Assembly: GCF_001857945.1 (NCBI RefSeq) | Contig: NZ_CP017770.1 | Span: 186,001 to 250,000, forward strand | From: Paenibacillus crassostreae | GTDB lineage: Bacteria > Bacillota > Bacilli > Paenibacillales > Paenibacillaceae | Length of the DNA: 64,000 nt | Reading direction: 5' to 3' | Shown here: piece after piece, positions 11,844 to 21,362 of the stretch | How the letters are laid out: each line of letters starts with the position of its first letter | Numbering within the stretch: the first letter of the stretch is position 1 | Made by a program: the position numbers and the translations under genes | Notes under the pieces: model-generated | What the model saw: the letters and a program-made list of their open reading frames with translations, nothing else | What the model was told of the DNA's origin: nothing | Database searches by the model: none

Positions 11844-11883
11844 TGCCCAAAAACAACTTTAATGTTAGGAGAGGATCGATTCA

Positions 11884-12951
11884 ATGATTGATTTGAAACA
11901 ATATGGCTATATCGAAGCCGAAACGTCGCCGATAGGCTTAATACCCGGAAGGGTTACGGAACTACAACGAGAGCAATATACCGTTATCACCGAGCTAGGA
12001 GAAGTGACGGCTGTATTGAAGGGCGCGTTCTACCACACTGCGGGGAATCGGGAGGATTTTCCGAGCGTTGGCGATTTTGTCCTTCTACAATACAACGAAA
12101 ACGGCGCTTCGCGCATTGCCAAATTGCTGCCCCGCCGCTCGAAATTTTCCCGCGCTGACTATTCAGGACACGCAGCAGGGTTTGTCAAAACTATACTTGA
12201 GCAAGTCGTAGCAACGAATTTTGATTACGTATTTATCGTATCGTCCCTAAACTCGGATTTCAAGGTCAGCCGCATCATGCGCTACCTGACACAGACGAGG
12301 CAGAGCGGCGGCCAGCCTGTCGTAATCTTAACAAAAGCTGACTTGGTCCCGGATTTCAGCGCACCGTTAGCTGAGGTTCAGAAAACCGATCCTAATGTGC
12401 CGGTACACGCAGTTTCCAGTCACACTGGGAGTGGTTTAGACAGGTTGAGTGAATATCTGCAACCAGGAAAAACCGTGGTATTCCTCGGCATGTCCGGCGT
12501 GGGGAAATCCTCGCTGGTTAACGCCTTGATGAATCAGGAAGTGATGACTGTCCAGGCTATCCGCGAGGTCGACAGCCGGGGCCGGCACACAACAACGCAT
12601 CGCCAGCTTTTCATGCTCCCATCCGGTGCAATGGTTATTGATACTCCGGGTATGCGTGAACTTGGACTGTTCGATGCGGACGAAGGGATCAGCGTGGGAT
12701 TTAACGACGTGGAGGAATTATTCACACAGTGTCGCTTCAATGACTGTCGCCATCAGACGGAGCCGGGCTGCGCAGTTCTTGCCGCCCTTGCCGATGGATC
12801 ATTGGTGCCAGAGCATTGGGAGCGTTACCTTGTGCAGAAGCGGGAAAACAAGTTTGTAAATGATAAATCGGGGTATCTCATCGATAAACGGGCGTGGCAA
12901 AAGTCGATAGCTATGCAACATAAGGGTGAAAAAGGAGGATATAAGAAATGA
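11884..12951 (+). CDS. rsgA: RsgA-like circularly permuted GTPase
   Basis: The 355-residue protein has an N-terminal OB-fold region, then a permuted GTPase: G4 motif TKAD near residue 150, P-loop GMSGVGKSS near 202, G3 DTPG near 253. The zinc module CRFNDCRHQTEPGC follows near 283-296. RsgA proteins act in late maturation of the 30S ribosomal subunit. This copy is paired with a small-molecule kinase gene and not with the usual rpe/prkC neighbours, so it is probably a second, accessory RsgA. ATG follows TTAGGAGAGG. The stop overlaps the next start as ATGA. Confidence 0.85.
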   Translation: MIDLKQYGYIEAETSPIGLIPGRVTELQREQYTVITELGEVTAVLKGAFYHTAGNREDFPSVGDFVLLQYNENGASRIAKLLPRRSKFSRADYSGHAAGFVKTILEQVVATNFDYVFIVSSLNSDFKVSRIMRYLTQTRQSGGQPVVILTKADLVPDFSAPLAEVQKTDPNVPVHAVSSHTGSGLDRLSEYLQPGKTVVFLGMSGVGKSSLVNALMNQEVMTVQAIREVDSRGRHTTTHRQLFMLPSGAMVIDTPGMRELGLFDADEGISVGFNDVEELFTQCRFNDCRHQTEPGCAVLAALADGSLVPEHWERYLVQKRENKFVNDKSGYLIDKRAWQKSIAMQHKGEKGGYKK

Positions 12952-13964
12952 ACAACCATGATGCAAGATTTATAAAGCCCGAAGTACTGACGCTTGTTTT
13001 GAATAAAATGCTCAACAAGACGATAATCCGCGCAGATTATCAACTCAAAGAGTTGCAAGGCGGGACAATAGGAAATGTTCAGCTTGTAACAGGCACGGTT
13101 GAAACTTCTGATGGTGAAAATCTGCCGTATAAGATGGTTTGGAAAACAACGAAAAAATTTGAGCGTTATGGTGATCTAGATTCATGGCGAAGGGAATACG
13201 ACCTCTATGCATCGGATTTCAAAAAGCTTTTCTTCGATTCGTTCCGTTGGCCGGAGTGTTACCACGCCGAAATAAATGGTGATGAGATTCAACTATGGAT
13301 GGAATATATTGATGGTGTGTCAGGCTTAAATCTGACCCCGGAAATGTATGAACGTATAGCTGAGGAATTGGGGCGATTTCAAGGCAAGTTGTACACTGAA
13401 CGACCAAACGTATTGCAGAATCTGTCCAATTTAAGCAATGTTGAGTTTACGAAAAACTACTATCTGCGGTATCGGTCATGGAATGTTTTGTATGATTACA
13501 TACGCTCCGATGACTGCGAAATTCCTAAGCACTTGTGTAAAATGCTCATAGACTTAGATAACAATGCGGACGAAATATTCAGTCGCATTGAAAAGCTACC
13601 AATAGTGCTTTGCCACAGAGATTTTTGGGTGGCAAACATATTCTATTCGGACAGTAAAATCGTACTTATCGATTGGGATACCGCTGGATGGGGGTATATG
13701 GGCGAGGATATCGCGAGTTTAATAACGGATGAAGCGGATGTCTGTCATATGATTGAATACTATCAAAAATGCATTCCGGCGTATTACAGGGGTTTTTCGG
13801 AATATGCGGATGTGTCCCATATCACTGATCATTGTATCTATGAACTAATCCTTGCTATGTTCGGATACAGGCTTGTGGAGTGGTATAAATTCGCTGAGTC
13901 AACCGAAGATAAATCAATGCACCTTAATACCTTACAAAAAATCTATGAGATGAAAAATATGTAG
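12948..13964 (+). CDS. APH-fold phosphotransferase
   Basis: The 338-residue protein carries the aminoglycoside phosphotransferase/choline kinase signature: catalytic LCHRDFWVANIFY near residues 220-232 and the metal-binding VLIDWDTAGWG near 240. The N-terminal lobe is typical. Its substrate could be an aminoglycoside or another hydroxylated small molecule. It is not close to a named resistance enzyme that I recognise. It overlaps the RsgA-like gene by 4 bases, so the two are translationally coupled and share the leader at 11525-11843. Confidence 0.8.
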   Translation: MNNHDARFIKPEVLTLVLNKMLNKTIIRADYQLKELQGGTIGNVQLVTGTVETSDGENLPYKMVWKTTKKFERYGDLDSWRREYDLYASDFKKLFFDSFRWPECYHAEINGDEIQLWMEYIDGVSGLNLTPEMYERIAEELGRFQGKLYTERPNVLQNLSNLSNVEFTKNYYLRYRSWNVLYDYIRSDDCEIPKHLCKMLIDLDNNADEIFSRIEKLPIVLCHRDFWVANIFYSDSKIVLIDWDTAGWGYMGEDIASLITDEADVCHMIEYYQKCIPAYYRGFSEYADVSHITDHCIYELILAMFGYRLVEWYKFAESTEDKSMHLNTLQKIYEMKNM

Positions 13965-14130
13965 ATGAATATTACGATAAAATAATCAACTCTGCTCAAT
14001 AACCAAGTAGGGAGTATATTGATCAAACACTAAAGTCGGAATACCAATGAAATAAGCTATTTTAAAAGAAATGAAAAGAAGAAATACATGACAAAAAACG
14101 AAGGCTATTTCCTAATGGAGATAGTCTTTT

Positions 14131-14369
14131 GTGCGCTTAGCAGCACAGCGACTAATGAGTGGAAGTCTCAAGCACACCGTAAGGTGGCGGAAGTGCATAG
14201 CTGACGGATAGTGCATAGTCTGTGAAGATATGTACGGAGGATCCGAAGGCAAACCCCGGAATAAACGGCAAACAACCAAGTTGGCTGACAGAGTCGGATA
14301 ACCCTGCAAAAGAAGGGAACATCCAGTACCATCATAGACACTGGATGTTAGGAGGACTGGCTTCGGGCG
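14131..14369 (+). mobile_element. 5' fragment of a group II intron
   Basis: The segment opens with GTGCGC and continues with AGCAGCACAGCGACTAATGA and an AAGTC...ACACCGTAAGGTG stretch, which look like the 5' end and domain I of bacterial group II introns. No reverse transcriptase gene, domain V or 3' end follows; a kinase remnant begins about 240 bases on. It is a truncated, immobile copy. The call rests on motif resemblance and was not folded. Confidence 0.5.
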
Positions 14370-14591
14370 AAAGTTGTAGATAAAATAAGTCTTCTATTTA
14401 CACAGGTAAAGAAAGAACAGAAACAGAAGAATTAGGCAGAGTTACGTGTTCTACAAGCGCAAATCAAACCTCACTTTTTATTTAATACGCTTGAATCTAT
14501 CAATGTTCTAGCGATGCAGAATGAGGGAGCGAAGGACAGCGTATCTATGTTGCTACGAGAACACACCATACTTTATGGAAGCTTTAGCTAG
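14370..14591 (+). pseudogene. Broken YesM-type histidine kinase fragment
   Basis: One frame gives LRVLQAQIKPHFLFNTLESI, the His-box of YesM kinases, preceded by a coiled stretch that is cut by a TAG codon (KQKN*AEL) and followed by a stop at 14591. The sensor and most of the ATPase domain are missing. It directly abuts the group II intron fragment. Confidence 0.7.
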
Positions 14592-14696
14592 CATTCTGGT
14601 AGGACAGAGCACGGCAGAGGGGACTCTTCCCATTAGTTTGAACGAGGGACTTCATGCATTGTAGTGTAAATATAATAGGATGTATTTTTACAATAT

Positions 14697-14742
14697 AAGC
14701 GAGAAGGTGGACACTTTGTATAAGTTGTCTACCTTCTCGCTT
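14697..14742. terminator. Long inverted repeat, possible terminator
   Basis: AAGCGAGAAGGT pairs with ACCTTCTCGCTT, extended inward by an imperfect GGACAC/TTGTCT. There is no clear T tract, so its role is uncertain. It separates the kinase remnant from the exporter operon. Confidence 0.5.
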
Positions 14743-14861
14743 ATTGCGTTAATGATAGCGTGTATCCTATGCCTATTGGCATATATAGTTACAACTTAGA
14801 CACTATTGCCATTCCTTACCCAATTATAATTAGTCTAGTAAATTACTTTGGAGGTAAATAA

Positions 14862-17420
14862 ATGAAAAATTTAAGAAATACATATAGCGTCGTGTTAGTA
14901 GGCTCACTTGTCATCTCGCAGTTGTCCGGATACACGGTATCTGCTGCGTCTACTGCATCTGGAGTCTCCGTCTATCCAAGTCCCGCGATTTCGGCTGTGA
15001 CAGCTAGTGCAACAAGTAAATTAGGTTCGATTAAATTAGGCTCCAATTTCCAAGCTACACTCGAGGATGTCAATATATGGCCACAAGCTGGGGGCAATAT
15101 TCTGACCTATACGCTTAACTATACTAATGGTAGCAATAGTAATGAGAATCTGCTCCATTACTTCTCAAGAGTTATTACACCCACTGGCTCCGTGATTCCG
15201 GGCAATCCGATTACCGGCGATGTGCTTAAGAAGAAGGTCATTTCCAAAGGGAATCTACGTGTGACGTACTATGTCAATATTGGCACGACGAATTCACTCA
15301 AAGGCTTGAAAATCCCCATGTATGTCTGGGATGCCAAAGTCAAAGGTTACTTGAGACAGGTGGGTAGCTTTAAACTGCCGACTAATTATTCCCCAACGGT
15401 TGCCATCGGTAAAAGTCTGAATACGACAATGAATGATCTACCTGTTACATCGTATACGGAGTCGTTACAAATCTATGAATATAGCGGAAAAGTATATGCT
15501 AAGGTTGGCGTTAGTCTGACCAATAAAGGGGATAAAATACTGGAAGACCCCGGGTATATGGTCTATTTGGTGTCTGCAGGAGGGACTTCGTTTGAAATGG
15601 TTCTAGATAGCGCTCAAGCGAGCTACAAGATTCAGCCCCAAGAGAAAAAGATAGTCTATTATATAACAGAGATCCCTGCCTATCTAAATACGAATAATAT
15701 GAAGCTACAATTTGTTCAAAAGGATGAGACATTGAAGCTTGCTCTTCCCAAGTCCTCTTATAACCTGCCAGCGGCAACAAATCCTGATTTGATCGTTGAG
15801 AAAGATGTTGTCAAAAAAATCATGATTAACAACAATATGATCGAAACGCAATTGAACAATGCGACCGTATATGAAGAAAATAAAAAGGGCATGTGGTCTT
15901 TCCAACTGCGTTTAAGAAATACCGGCAACAAGGCAGTGAAAATGCCTTCCTATGATCTTGCTGTCAAATCACCAATAGGCAAAGCCTTTCCTGTCAATGC
16001 TAAAGATTTAAACGGATTGGTCATCAATCCATTGGAAGAAAAGATCATCCAGTTCGAGGTACAGGTACCACTTGAAGTGCAGCAGGATACGCTGCAATTG
16101 CAAATGGTTGAGGCAGTTAGTACTGTAGATTCACAAAGTTCCACAGCAGAGAATAAGGCAGTTATAGTTAAACCAGTGTTACCTATTGCTTATTATAATA
16201 TTCCTTATAACCTTCGTACCAATACCCTCACAGGATACGAGTACCACGCCACGAATTCATATGGCTCTTTCGTATATAATCTGCTGTCTCTCCAACGTTT
16301 CCCTTGGATGGAAGACGATATTGTTGTAGCTAAATTACGCATTATTAACACTCAGTCAGTAACACTTTCCCTGCCTGAAATGAAGGGTGCATTAAAGATT
16401 GATTATGATGATTTGAAGGCTTCGACAGAGATATTTATGGATAAGCAATCTGTTGTACTAGCACCAGGTAAATCCGTGGATGTTAATGTCCTTGCCAAAA
16501 TCCCTTACACAACGGATTTCAATCATATGCAAGTCAGTCTCTATTCTGTAGCAGATGAGCAGACTGTTCCGTTTCTTACACTCAGTACGAATAGCACTAT
16601 GGATGCTATAAACACCATTGATCATGGAGGGATCTTTAGAATTACTGATCAAGGGAAGAACGCAACCATTCAGGAGAAAATGACCGTCGTTCATCACGGT
16701 GTCAGCTCCAACATCGTATCTACGGAATTGCTCATAAGTAATGAGGAAAGAAGACAAAGCAAGATGGTACGTCTCCACGCATATTACAAAACGACAAATG
16801 GTGAGTTTTACGAAGCTACTTCCAATCAACCAGAAGCTGCACTTAGTCCTGGAGGTAAACAATTAATTACGTTCTCGTCGAAGCTTCCTAAATCGGTGAA
16901 CACTTCTGATCTCTCGCTTTATATGGGTTCTGGCATTACAGGTAATAAGTTAAGTGAACCGGGTCAAGAAGCAACTGGTTTTATCAATATAGCTTCTCTA
17001 GCACTGAATTCATATACACCATCGACCAATTTGGCACAGGTTACTCTATATCCATACACCTTATCTATTCATAGTTCCAACGGTAGGCTCCAAGAAGGTA
17101 GTGACAGTATAAAGATTGACGTGAACTATAATCTGTTCAGAGATGGTAGCTATGATACGGGAACTTCCAACCACAAACTTATGCTCAAAATGACGGATCC
17201 TTATGGCCAGTCACAGGAAAAAGCTTTAGCACTTGGCACAGATTTAACAGAAGGACATAATAATACGATTTCTTTGTCCTTCAGTAATGATCGATATAAG
17301 TCTCTGAACGGTGGTACTTACAGATTAACGTTATATGATGAAATTCAAGGTGAGCGGATCGAACTAGCAAGCCAAGAATACTCGTTAACTTATGAGGAAC
17401 TCCCTGAAATGGAGAAATAG
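14862..17420 (+). CDS. Large secreted repeat protein of exporter operon
   Basis: I do not recognise the family. The 852-residue protein starts with a signal peptide (hydrophobic core about residues 8-22, AAS-type cleavage near 28). It then appears to be built from five or six modules of 100-130 residues, each with a polar beta-rich stretch such as VSLTNKGDK or LRLRNTGNK, a PG- or NPLEEK-type turn, and an IPAYL- or VPLEV-like strand ahead of a closing LQL strand. These suggest tandem Ig-like domains. There is no C-terminal anchor. It precedes the ATPase gene by 41 bases and so is probably an extracellular partner or cargo of the exporter. GGAGG precedes the ATG. Confidence 0.75.
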   Translation: MKNLRNTYSVVLVGSLVISQLSGYTVSAASTASGVSVYPSPAISAVTASATSKLGSIKLGSNFQATLEDVNIWPQAGGNILTYTLNYTNGSNSNENLLHYFSRVITPTGSVIPGNPITGDVLKKKVISKGNLRVTYYVNIGTTNSLKGLKIPMYVWDAKVKGYLRQVGSFKLPTNYSPTVAIGKSLNTTMNDLPVTSYTESLQIYEYSGKVYAKVGVSLTNKGDKILEDPGYMVYLVSAGGTSFEMVLDSAQASYKIQPQEKKIVYYITEIPAYLNTNNMKLQFVQKDETLKLALPKSSYNLPAATNPDLIVEKDVVKKIMINNNMIETQLNNATVYEENKKGMWSFQLRLRNTGNKAVKMPSYDLAVKSPIGKAFPVNAKDLNGLVINPLEEKIIQFEVQVPLEVQQDTLQLQMVEAVSTVDSQSSTAENKAVIVKPVLPIAYYNIPYNLRTNTLTGYEYHATNSYGSFVYNLLSLQRFPWMEDDIVVAKLRIINTQSVTLSLPEMKGALKIDYDDLKASTEIFMDKQSVVLAPGKSVDVNVLAKIPYTTDFNHMQVSLYSVADEQTVPFLTLSTNSTMDAINTIDHGGIFRITDQGKNATIQEKMTVVHHGVSSNIVSTELLISNEERRQSKMVRLHAYYKTTNGEFYEATSNQPEAALSPGGKQLITFSSKLPKSVNTSDLSLYMGSGITGNKLSEPGQEATGFINIASLALNSYTPSTNLAQVTLYPYTLSIHSSNGRLQEGSDSIKIDVNYNLFRDGSYDTGTSNHKLMLKMTDPYGQSQEKALALGTDLTEGHNNTISLSFSNDRYKSLNGGTYRLTLYDEIQGERIELASQEYSLTYEELPEMEK

Positions 17421-17461
17421 TATTTTATTAACAAGTATAAAAAGAAGGAGCAATAGTTATT

Positions 17462-18181
17462 ATGTTGCGAGTCGAAAATATTACTCACTCATTTAAGAAC
17501 GGTAATGAATGGACGCCGGTGCTTCATAACATCAACTTTGAAGTGAAGCAGGGAGAGATGGTGGCACTGCTAGGTAGCTCCGGATCTGGTAAATCCACAT
17601 TACTGAATCTAATGGCCGGCTTGATGAAACCGACAGAAGGCGAAATTCATATTGCCGATCATAATATCGTTAAGATGAATGAGAACAAGCTTTCTATATT
17701 CCGAAGAAAGCATATAGGTTTTATCTTTCAAGCCTATGAGTTAATCACTAGTTTGACTGTCCGAGAGAATGTGGAATTGCCACTGGTGTTCCAATCTGTT
17801 TCTCCGTCCATACGCAAGCAGAAATCTCTTGCGTTACTAGAGAAGGTAGGTATTCCAGACAAAGCTGATCTGTTTCCTTCGCAGTTATCGGGTGGACAGC
17901 AACAGCGTGTTAGTATCGCACGGTCCTTGATTACGGAGCCGTCCGTCATTTTCGCTGATGAACCAACCGGTAATCTTGATTCGAAGACAGAAGAAGAAAT
18001 TATTAGCATATTACTTCAACTGAATAAGACAATGGACACTACTTTTATTGTTGTCACGCATGAAACGGATGTAGCAGAACAAATGCAGCGGATTTTTACG
18101 CTTCGTGACGGTTATTTGGTACCAGAAAAGGGTGATTCTGCTGAAATGGTAACCCAAGGGGTGACAAACATTGAGAATTAG
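17462..18181 (+). CDS. ABC exporter ATPase, YknY/MacB type
   Basis: The 239-residue ATPase has Walker A GSSGSGKS near residues 40-47, signature LSGGQQQRVSIARS, Walker B VIFADEPTGNLDS and the switch His in VVTHE. The group is the LolD/MacB/FtsE type that drives mechanotransmission exporters. It overlaps the permease gene by 11 bases. In Bacillus subtilis YknXYZ has the same three-part makeup and protects against the SdpC toxin; a similar protective or export role here is an inference. Confidence 0.9.
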   Translation: MLRVENITHSFKNGNEWTPVLHNINFEVKQGEMVALLGSSGSGKSTLLNLMAGLMKPTEGEIHIADHNIVKMNENKLSIFRRKHIGFIFQAYELITSLTVRENVELPLVFQSVSPSIRKQKSLALLEKVGIPDKADLFPSQLSGGQQQRVSIARSLITEPSVIFADEPTGNLDSKTEEEIISILLQLNKTMDTTFIVVTHETDVAEQMQRIFTLRDGYLVPEKGDSAEMVTQGVTNIEN

Positions 18182-19562
18182 TGATATTTCACGCTTGGCT
18201 TGGGATCAGGTCAGACGCCGGAAAGTTGTCACAGGTCTTTGTATGGCTGGTATATCCATTGGCTGTGCAGCAATCATTGTTGCCTTAAGCCTTGGGGAAT
18301 CCGCACAGAGTTATTCAGAAAAAACATTGAATCAATATTTAAAAATGGATGAAATCACAGTGATGCCTAATAGCGGAATCCCTTCTCAAGGTGGAGGTAA
18401 CGGTAACGGTAGCGGCGGATCTGAGGAAATTACTAGTCTAGATCCTGGGAGATTAACCCGTCAGAAGTTGGAAATCATCCAAGGACTGAATCACGTAATC
18501 GCTGCTGCACCTTTTCAAGAATTAGGAAATATCCAGATGTACACAATGGATAACAGAATGGCCGATGTTCAGGTTATAGCAACGGATCTTCGCCTGCTAG
18601 CGAAATTTGATAAAACCTTTATGCAAGGAGGAGGTTCTGATTTGCCTAGCACGGCAGTTCTCAGCTATGGTGCCACATTGGGCTTAATCGATACGGAGAC
18701 CCGACAAAAAATATTCGATGGAATGAATAACGATCCATTTAATATCCAGCTAAGGGAGCAGTACGACAGCTTAAGTATTCTTCCATCTGAGATGTATCAG
18801 CAGCAAATTCAACTACAAGCACAGGACTATTCCTCGATGAATGGGCAGACCTATAGCAGCAGTCCTCTACGTGTTAGCGGAATTCTTAACAAAGTTGCAG
18901 GAATAGACGATATGATGGCCGCCTACGACAAGGTTATCTATGTGTCACTAGAAAGCGCTGAGCGGCTAGTCGAAGAGTTGAATCTCCACAATGGTGCCGC
19001 TGGACAAGCAGGAGTCTATAACTCTGTTATTGTAAAGGTAGATAGCACAGATAACATCTTGCAGTTGGAGCAACTTATACAGAAGCTAACGTTAAGTACG
19101 AGTACGAATTTATATCAACAAGAGATGTTGGCACAAGAGTTCGATATGGTCAAAAAAGCAGCCTTGGGTGTAGGGGTATTTATTCTAATCATAGCTTCGA
19201 TTTCCATTATCGTTGCGATGACCATGTCTACACATCAGCGACGACGTCAGATCGGTATTATGAAGGTACTGGGAGCCAACATGGGGCAAATCCGCAATAT
19301 GTTTATTACTGAGGCTGCTTTGCTCGGATTAATGGGTGGTATTTTGGGTGTACTGATATCCTACTTGATTATATTTGCCATTAATCAACTCCTTGGCACA
19401 CAAACAGGCACAGAACCAAGTGCAGGCGATATTGTATTTATTCCGATTATGACACTCCCGGTGGGCATAGCTTTTGCCTTAATGACAGGGGTGTTATCGG
19501 GAATTTATCCTGCAATTAGTGCATCCAGAACCGATGCGCTGACGGCAATTAAACGAGATTAG
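18171..19562 (+). CDS. ABC exporter permease, YknZ/MacB type
   Basis: The 463-residue protein has one N-terminal membrane segment at about residues 20-42, a large extracytoplasmic domain of about 290 residues, and an FtsX domain with three C-terminal segments. A Gly-rich insert (GGGNGNGSGGS, about residues 74-84) lies early in the outer domain. The start is a TTG at 18171 behind AAGGGGTG, inside the end of the ATPase gene, which implies translational coupling. The order ATPase-permease-adaptor differs from the adaptor-first order of yknXYZ. Confidence 0.88.
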   Translation: MRISDISRLAWDQVRRRKVVTGLCMAGISIGCAAIIVALSLGESAQSYSEKTLNQYLKMDEITVMPNSGIPSQGGGNGNGSGGSEEITSLDPGRLTRQKLEIIQGLNHVIAAAPFQELGNIQMYTMDNRMADVQVIATDLRLLAKFDKTFMQGGGSDLPSTAVLSYGATLGLIDTETRQKIFDGMNNDPFNIQLREQYDSLSILPSEMYQQQIQLQAQDYSSMNGQTYSSSPLRVSGILNKVAGIDDMMAAYDKVIYVSLESAERLVEELNLHNGAAGQAGVYNSVIVKVDSTDNILQLEQLIQKLTLSTSTNLYQQEMLAQEFDMVKKAALGVGVFILIIASISIIVAMTMSTHQRRRQIGIMKVLGANMGQIRNMFITEAALLGLMGGILGVLISYLIIFAINQLLGTQTGTEPSAGDIVFIPIMTLPVGIAFALMTGVLSGIYPAISASRTDALTAIKRD

Positions 19563-19591
19563 CAATTTCAAGTTGAGAGGAAGCCGAATTA

Positions 19592-20677
19592 ATGAAGAGG
19601 ATCATAAAGTGGATCATAATAGTATTGATCGTTTTAGGAATTGGGGTTACTGTATTTTTCACCATGAATAAATCGAATGAGCAAATGGAACTGATGGATA
19701 TTCCGCAAGCTATCCCTTTTGAAGTGACTCAAGAAACGATAACCAATTCTGTGCAGGTAAAAGGGAAGTCAAAGTACGAGCACGAAACACTCGTATATGC
19801 CCCCTTCGCTTCCAAGGTAACGGAATGGAAAGTTGAAAATGGAGGTCAGGTAAAGAAAGGTGATGTGCTGTATATATTGGATCAATCAACACTAAAGAAT
19901 GAAATTGCCTTACAAGAAGCAACGAACCGCAAGGCGAAGTTGGAAGCGGAACTGAATGAATTCGTAAGCCAACAGAATGATGAAGAAACAGCTCTTGGAG
20001 CGACAGAGGCGGAACGCTTAAAAGCACTTGCCGCCCAAGAGACAGGACGGTTAAATGATGAGTTGAATAAACTGAACGCGGATATCCAGAAGCAAGAGCT
20101 TGCAGAGAAGAAGGAAAAGCTAAAAACAGCGGTCTATAAAGCCCCGGCAACCGGAATTTTTCTATATGACAGTACGAGTGAGCGTCCACAATCTGTTACA
20201 GACAACCAATATATTGGTAAAATTGTAGATCTGAATAAGCTTGAATTCATTGCACTTGTGGGGGAACAGGATATTTTTCGAATTAAAGAAGGTATGAAGG
20301 TTGTCGTAAAAATGACCGCGTTGAAAGAATTAGAACTGTCTGGAGAGGTGACTAAGGTATCTAAATTTGCTGTGACCGCTGCAGGCGAGAATAATACAAA
20401 TGCAGTGCCCCAATTTGAAGTAGTTATCACCCTTCAACCTAACGAGCATCTTATTGGTGGACTTAGTCTGAATGGTGAGATTGAGACCGTCCGCAAGGAG
20501 AAGGCCACCGTTGTATCTAATATTGCAATTATACGTGAGGGTGACATAGCTTACGTTATGCTGGATATGGGCAATGGTCAATATGAGCGTAGAGATATTG
20601 AGATTGGACTAGAAACAGCAGACAAGACAGAGATACTCTCGGGGCTAAATGTTGGGGATACGATTGTGTTGCAATAA
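19592..20677 (+). CDS. Membrane fusion adaptor, YknX/MacA type
   Basis: The 361-residue protein has an N-terminal membrane anchor at about residues 5-25, a lipoyl-like half motif (VENGGQVKKGDVLYILD), a helical hairpin rich in Glu, Lys and Ala at about 105-180, the second lipoyl half, and beta-barrel domains (VGEQDIFRIKEGMKV). This is the HlyD/MacA adaptor fold. It follows the permease by 29 bases with GAGAGGAAG before the ATG and closes the operon. Confidence 0.88.
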   Translation: MKRIIKWIIIVLIVLGIGVTVFFTMNKSNEQMELMDIPQAIPFEVTQETITNSVQVKGKSKYEHETLVYAPFASKVTEWKVENGGQVKKGDVLYILDQSTLKNEIALQEATNRKAKLEAELNEFVSQQNDEETALGATEAERLKALAAQETGRLNDELNKLNADIQKQELAEKKEKLKTAVYKAPATGIFLYDSTSERPQSVTDNQYIGKIVDLNKLEFIALVGEQDIFRIKEGMKVVVKMTALKELELSGEVTKVSKFAVTAAGENNTNAVPQFEVVITLQPNEHLIGGLSLNGEIETVRKEKATVVSNIAIIREGDIAYVMLDMGNGQYERRDIEIGLETADKTEILSGLNVGDTIVLQ

Positions 20678-20695
20678 GTAATCAAACCTACCAAA

Positions 20696-20731
20696 CAAGA
20701 AGAATCTGCATTTATTGCGGGTTCTTCTTTG
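20696..20731 (+). terminator. Terminator of the exporter operon
   Basis: AAGAAGAATCTGC pairs with GCGGGTTCTTCTT allowing wobbles, with loop ATTTATT and a short TTTG tail. It lies 20 bases after the adaptor stop. Confidence 0.6.
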
Positions 20732-20964
20732 CTCAATAAGTACACGTGACATTTTATGATACAATCACTGTTCAACATTAGTTTCCTCATAGTAGATAAG
20801 ATAGGTGAAAGATTCCATTTTACTGCGCTTTTAAACATAGATATGGATTAAAAAGATTAAAGTTGGTTATGGGCTAAGTTCATCAATTAATAACAAATTT
20901 CACTTCTGAGATGCCAATGATCTATGCCCAAATGATTCAAAAAAGTGGATAAATTAAAATACAT

Positions 20965-20997
20965 AAGTTGATCTTGTTGAAGATCAGCTTTTTTTGT
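20965..20997 (+). terminator. Second hairpin terminator
   Basis: AAGTTGATCTT and AAGATCAGCTT pair around GTTG and are followed by a T run. No gene ends nearby on the plus strand, so it may back up the operon terminator. Confidence 0.6.
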
Positions 20998-21362
20998 TAT
21001 CTAGGAGTAAGAGGGAATGGGTATATGTTCTTGTCCTTTGCTCGAGACAAGAACTTGTACCGTTAGCCGCGGAGTCAAGTCCAGGACGTTTACAAATTTC
21101 GAATGACAACAATAATATCTCATTCAACACCGCTTATTAGCGTTCAAAGTAGGTTAGAATCAATTGTACTCCATAACACGGCATCTGTCGGAAGACAATA
21201 ATATCTAATGCTAATCGACATAAGCCAAGAATATGTTACGGTGGACTATGATGATTATGCTAACAGACAGGATAGTTAAAGAAGCAGTATTGTAACAAAG
21301 GTAATTTTTACAATAATGTAGAATATCAATAATTAAGATATCATCTATTAGTGGGTGTAATT
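20998..21362. other. Intergenic region with one inverted repeat
   Basis: GTTCTTGTC (21027-21035) pairs with GACAAGAAC (21046-21054); the right arm runs into ACTTGTAC. A related ACAAGAACTTGTA string occurs at 44636-44648. Otherwise I see nothing. Confidence 0.4.

Noticed and set aside
21027..21054. GTTCTTGTC/GACAAGAAC inverted repeat as an SOS box
   Set aside because: It does not fit the Bacillus LexA consensus (CGAAC-N4-GTTCG) and no repair gene follows.
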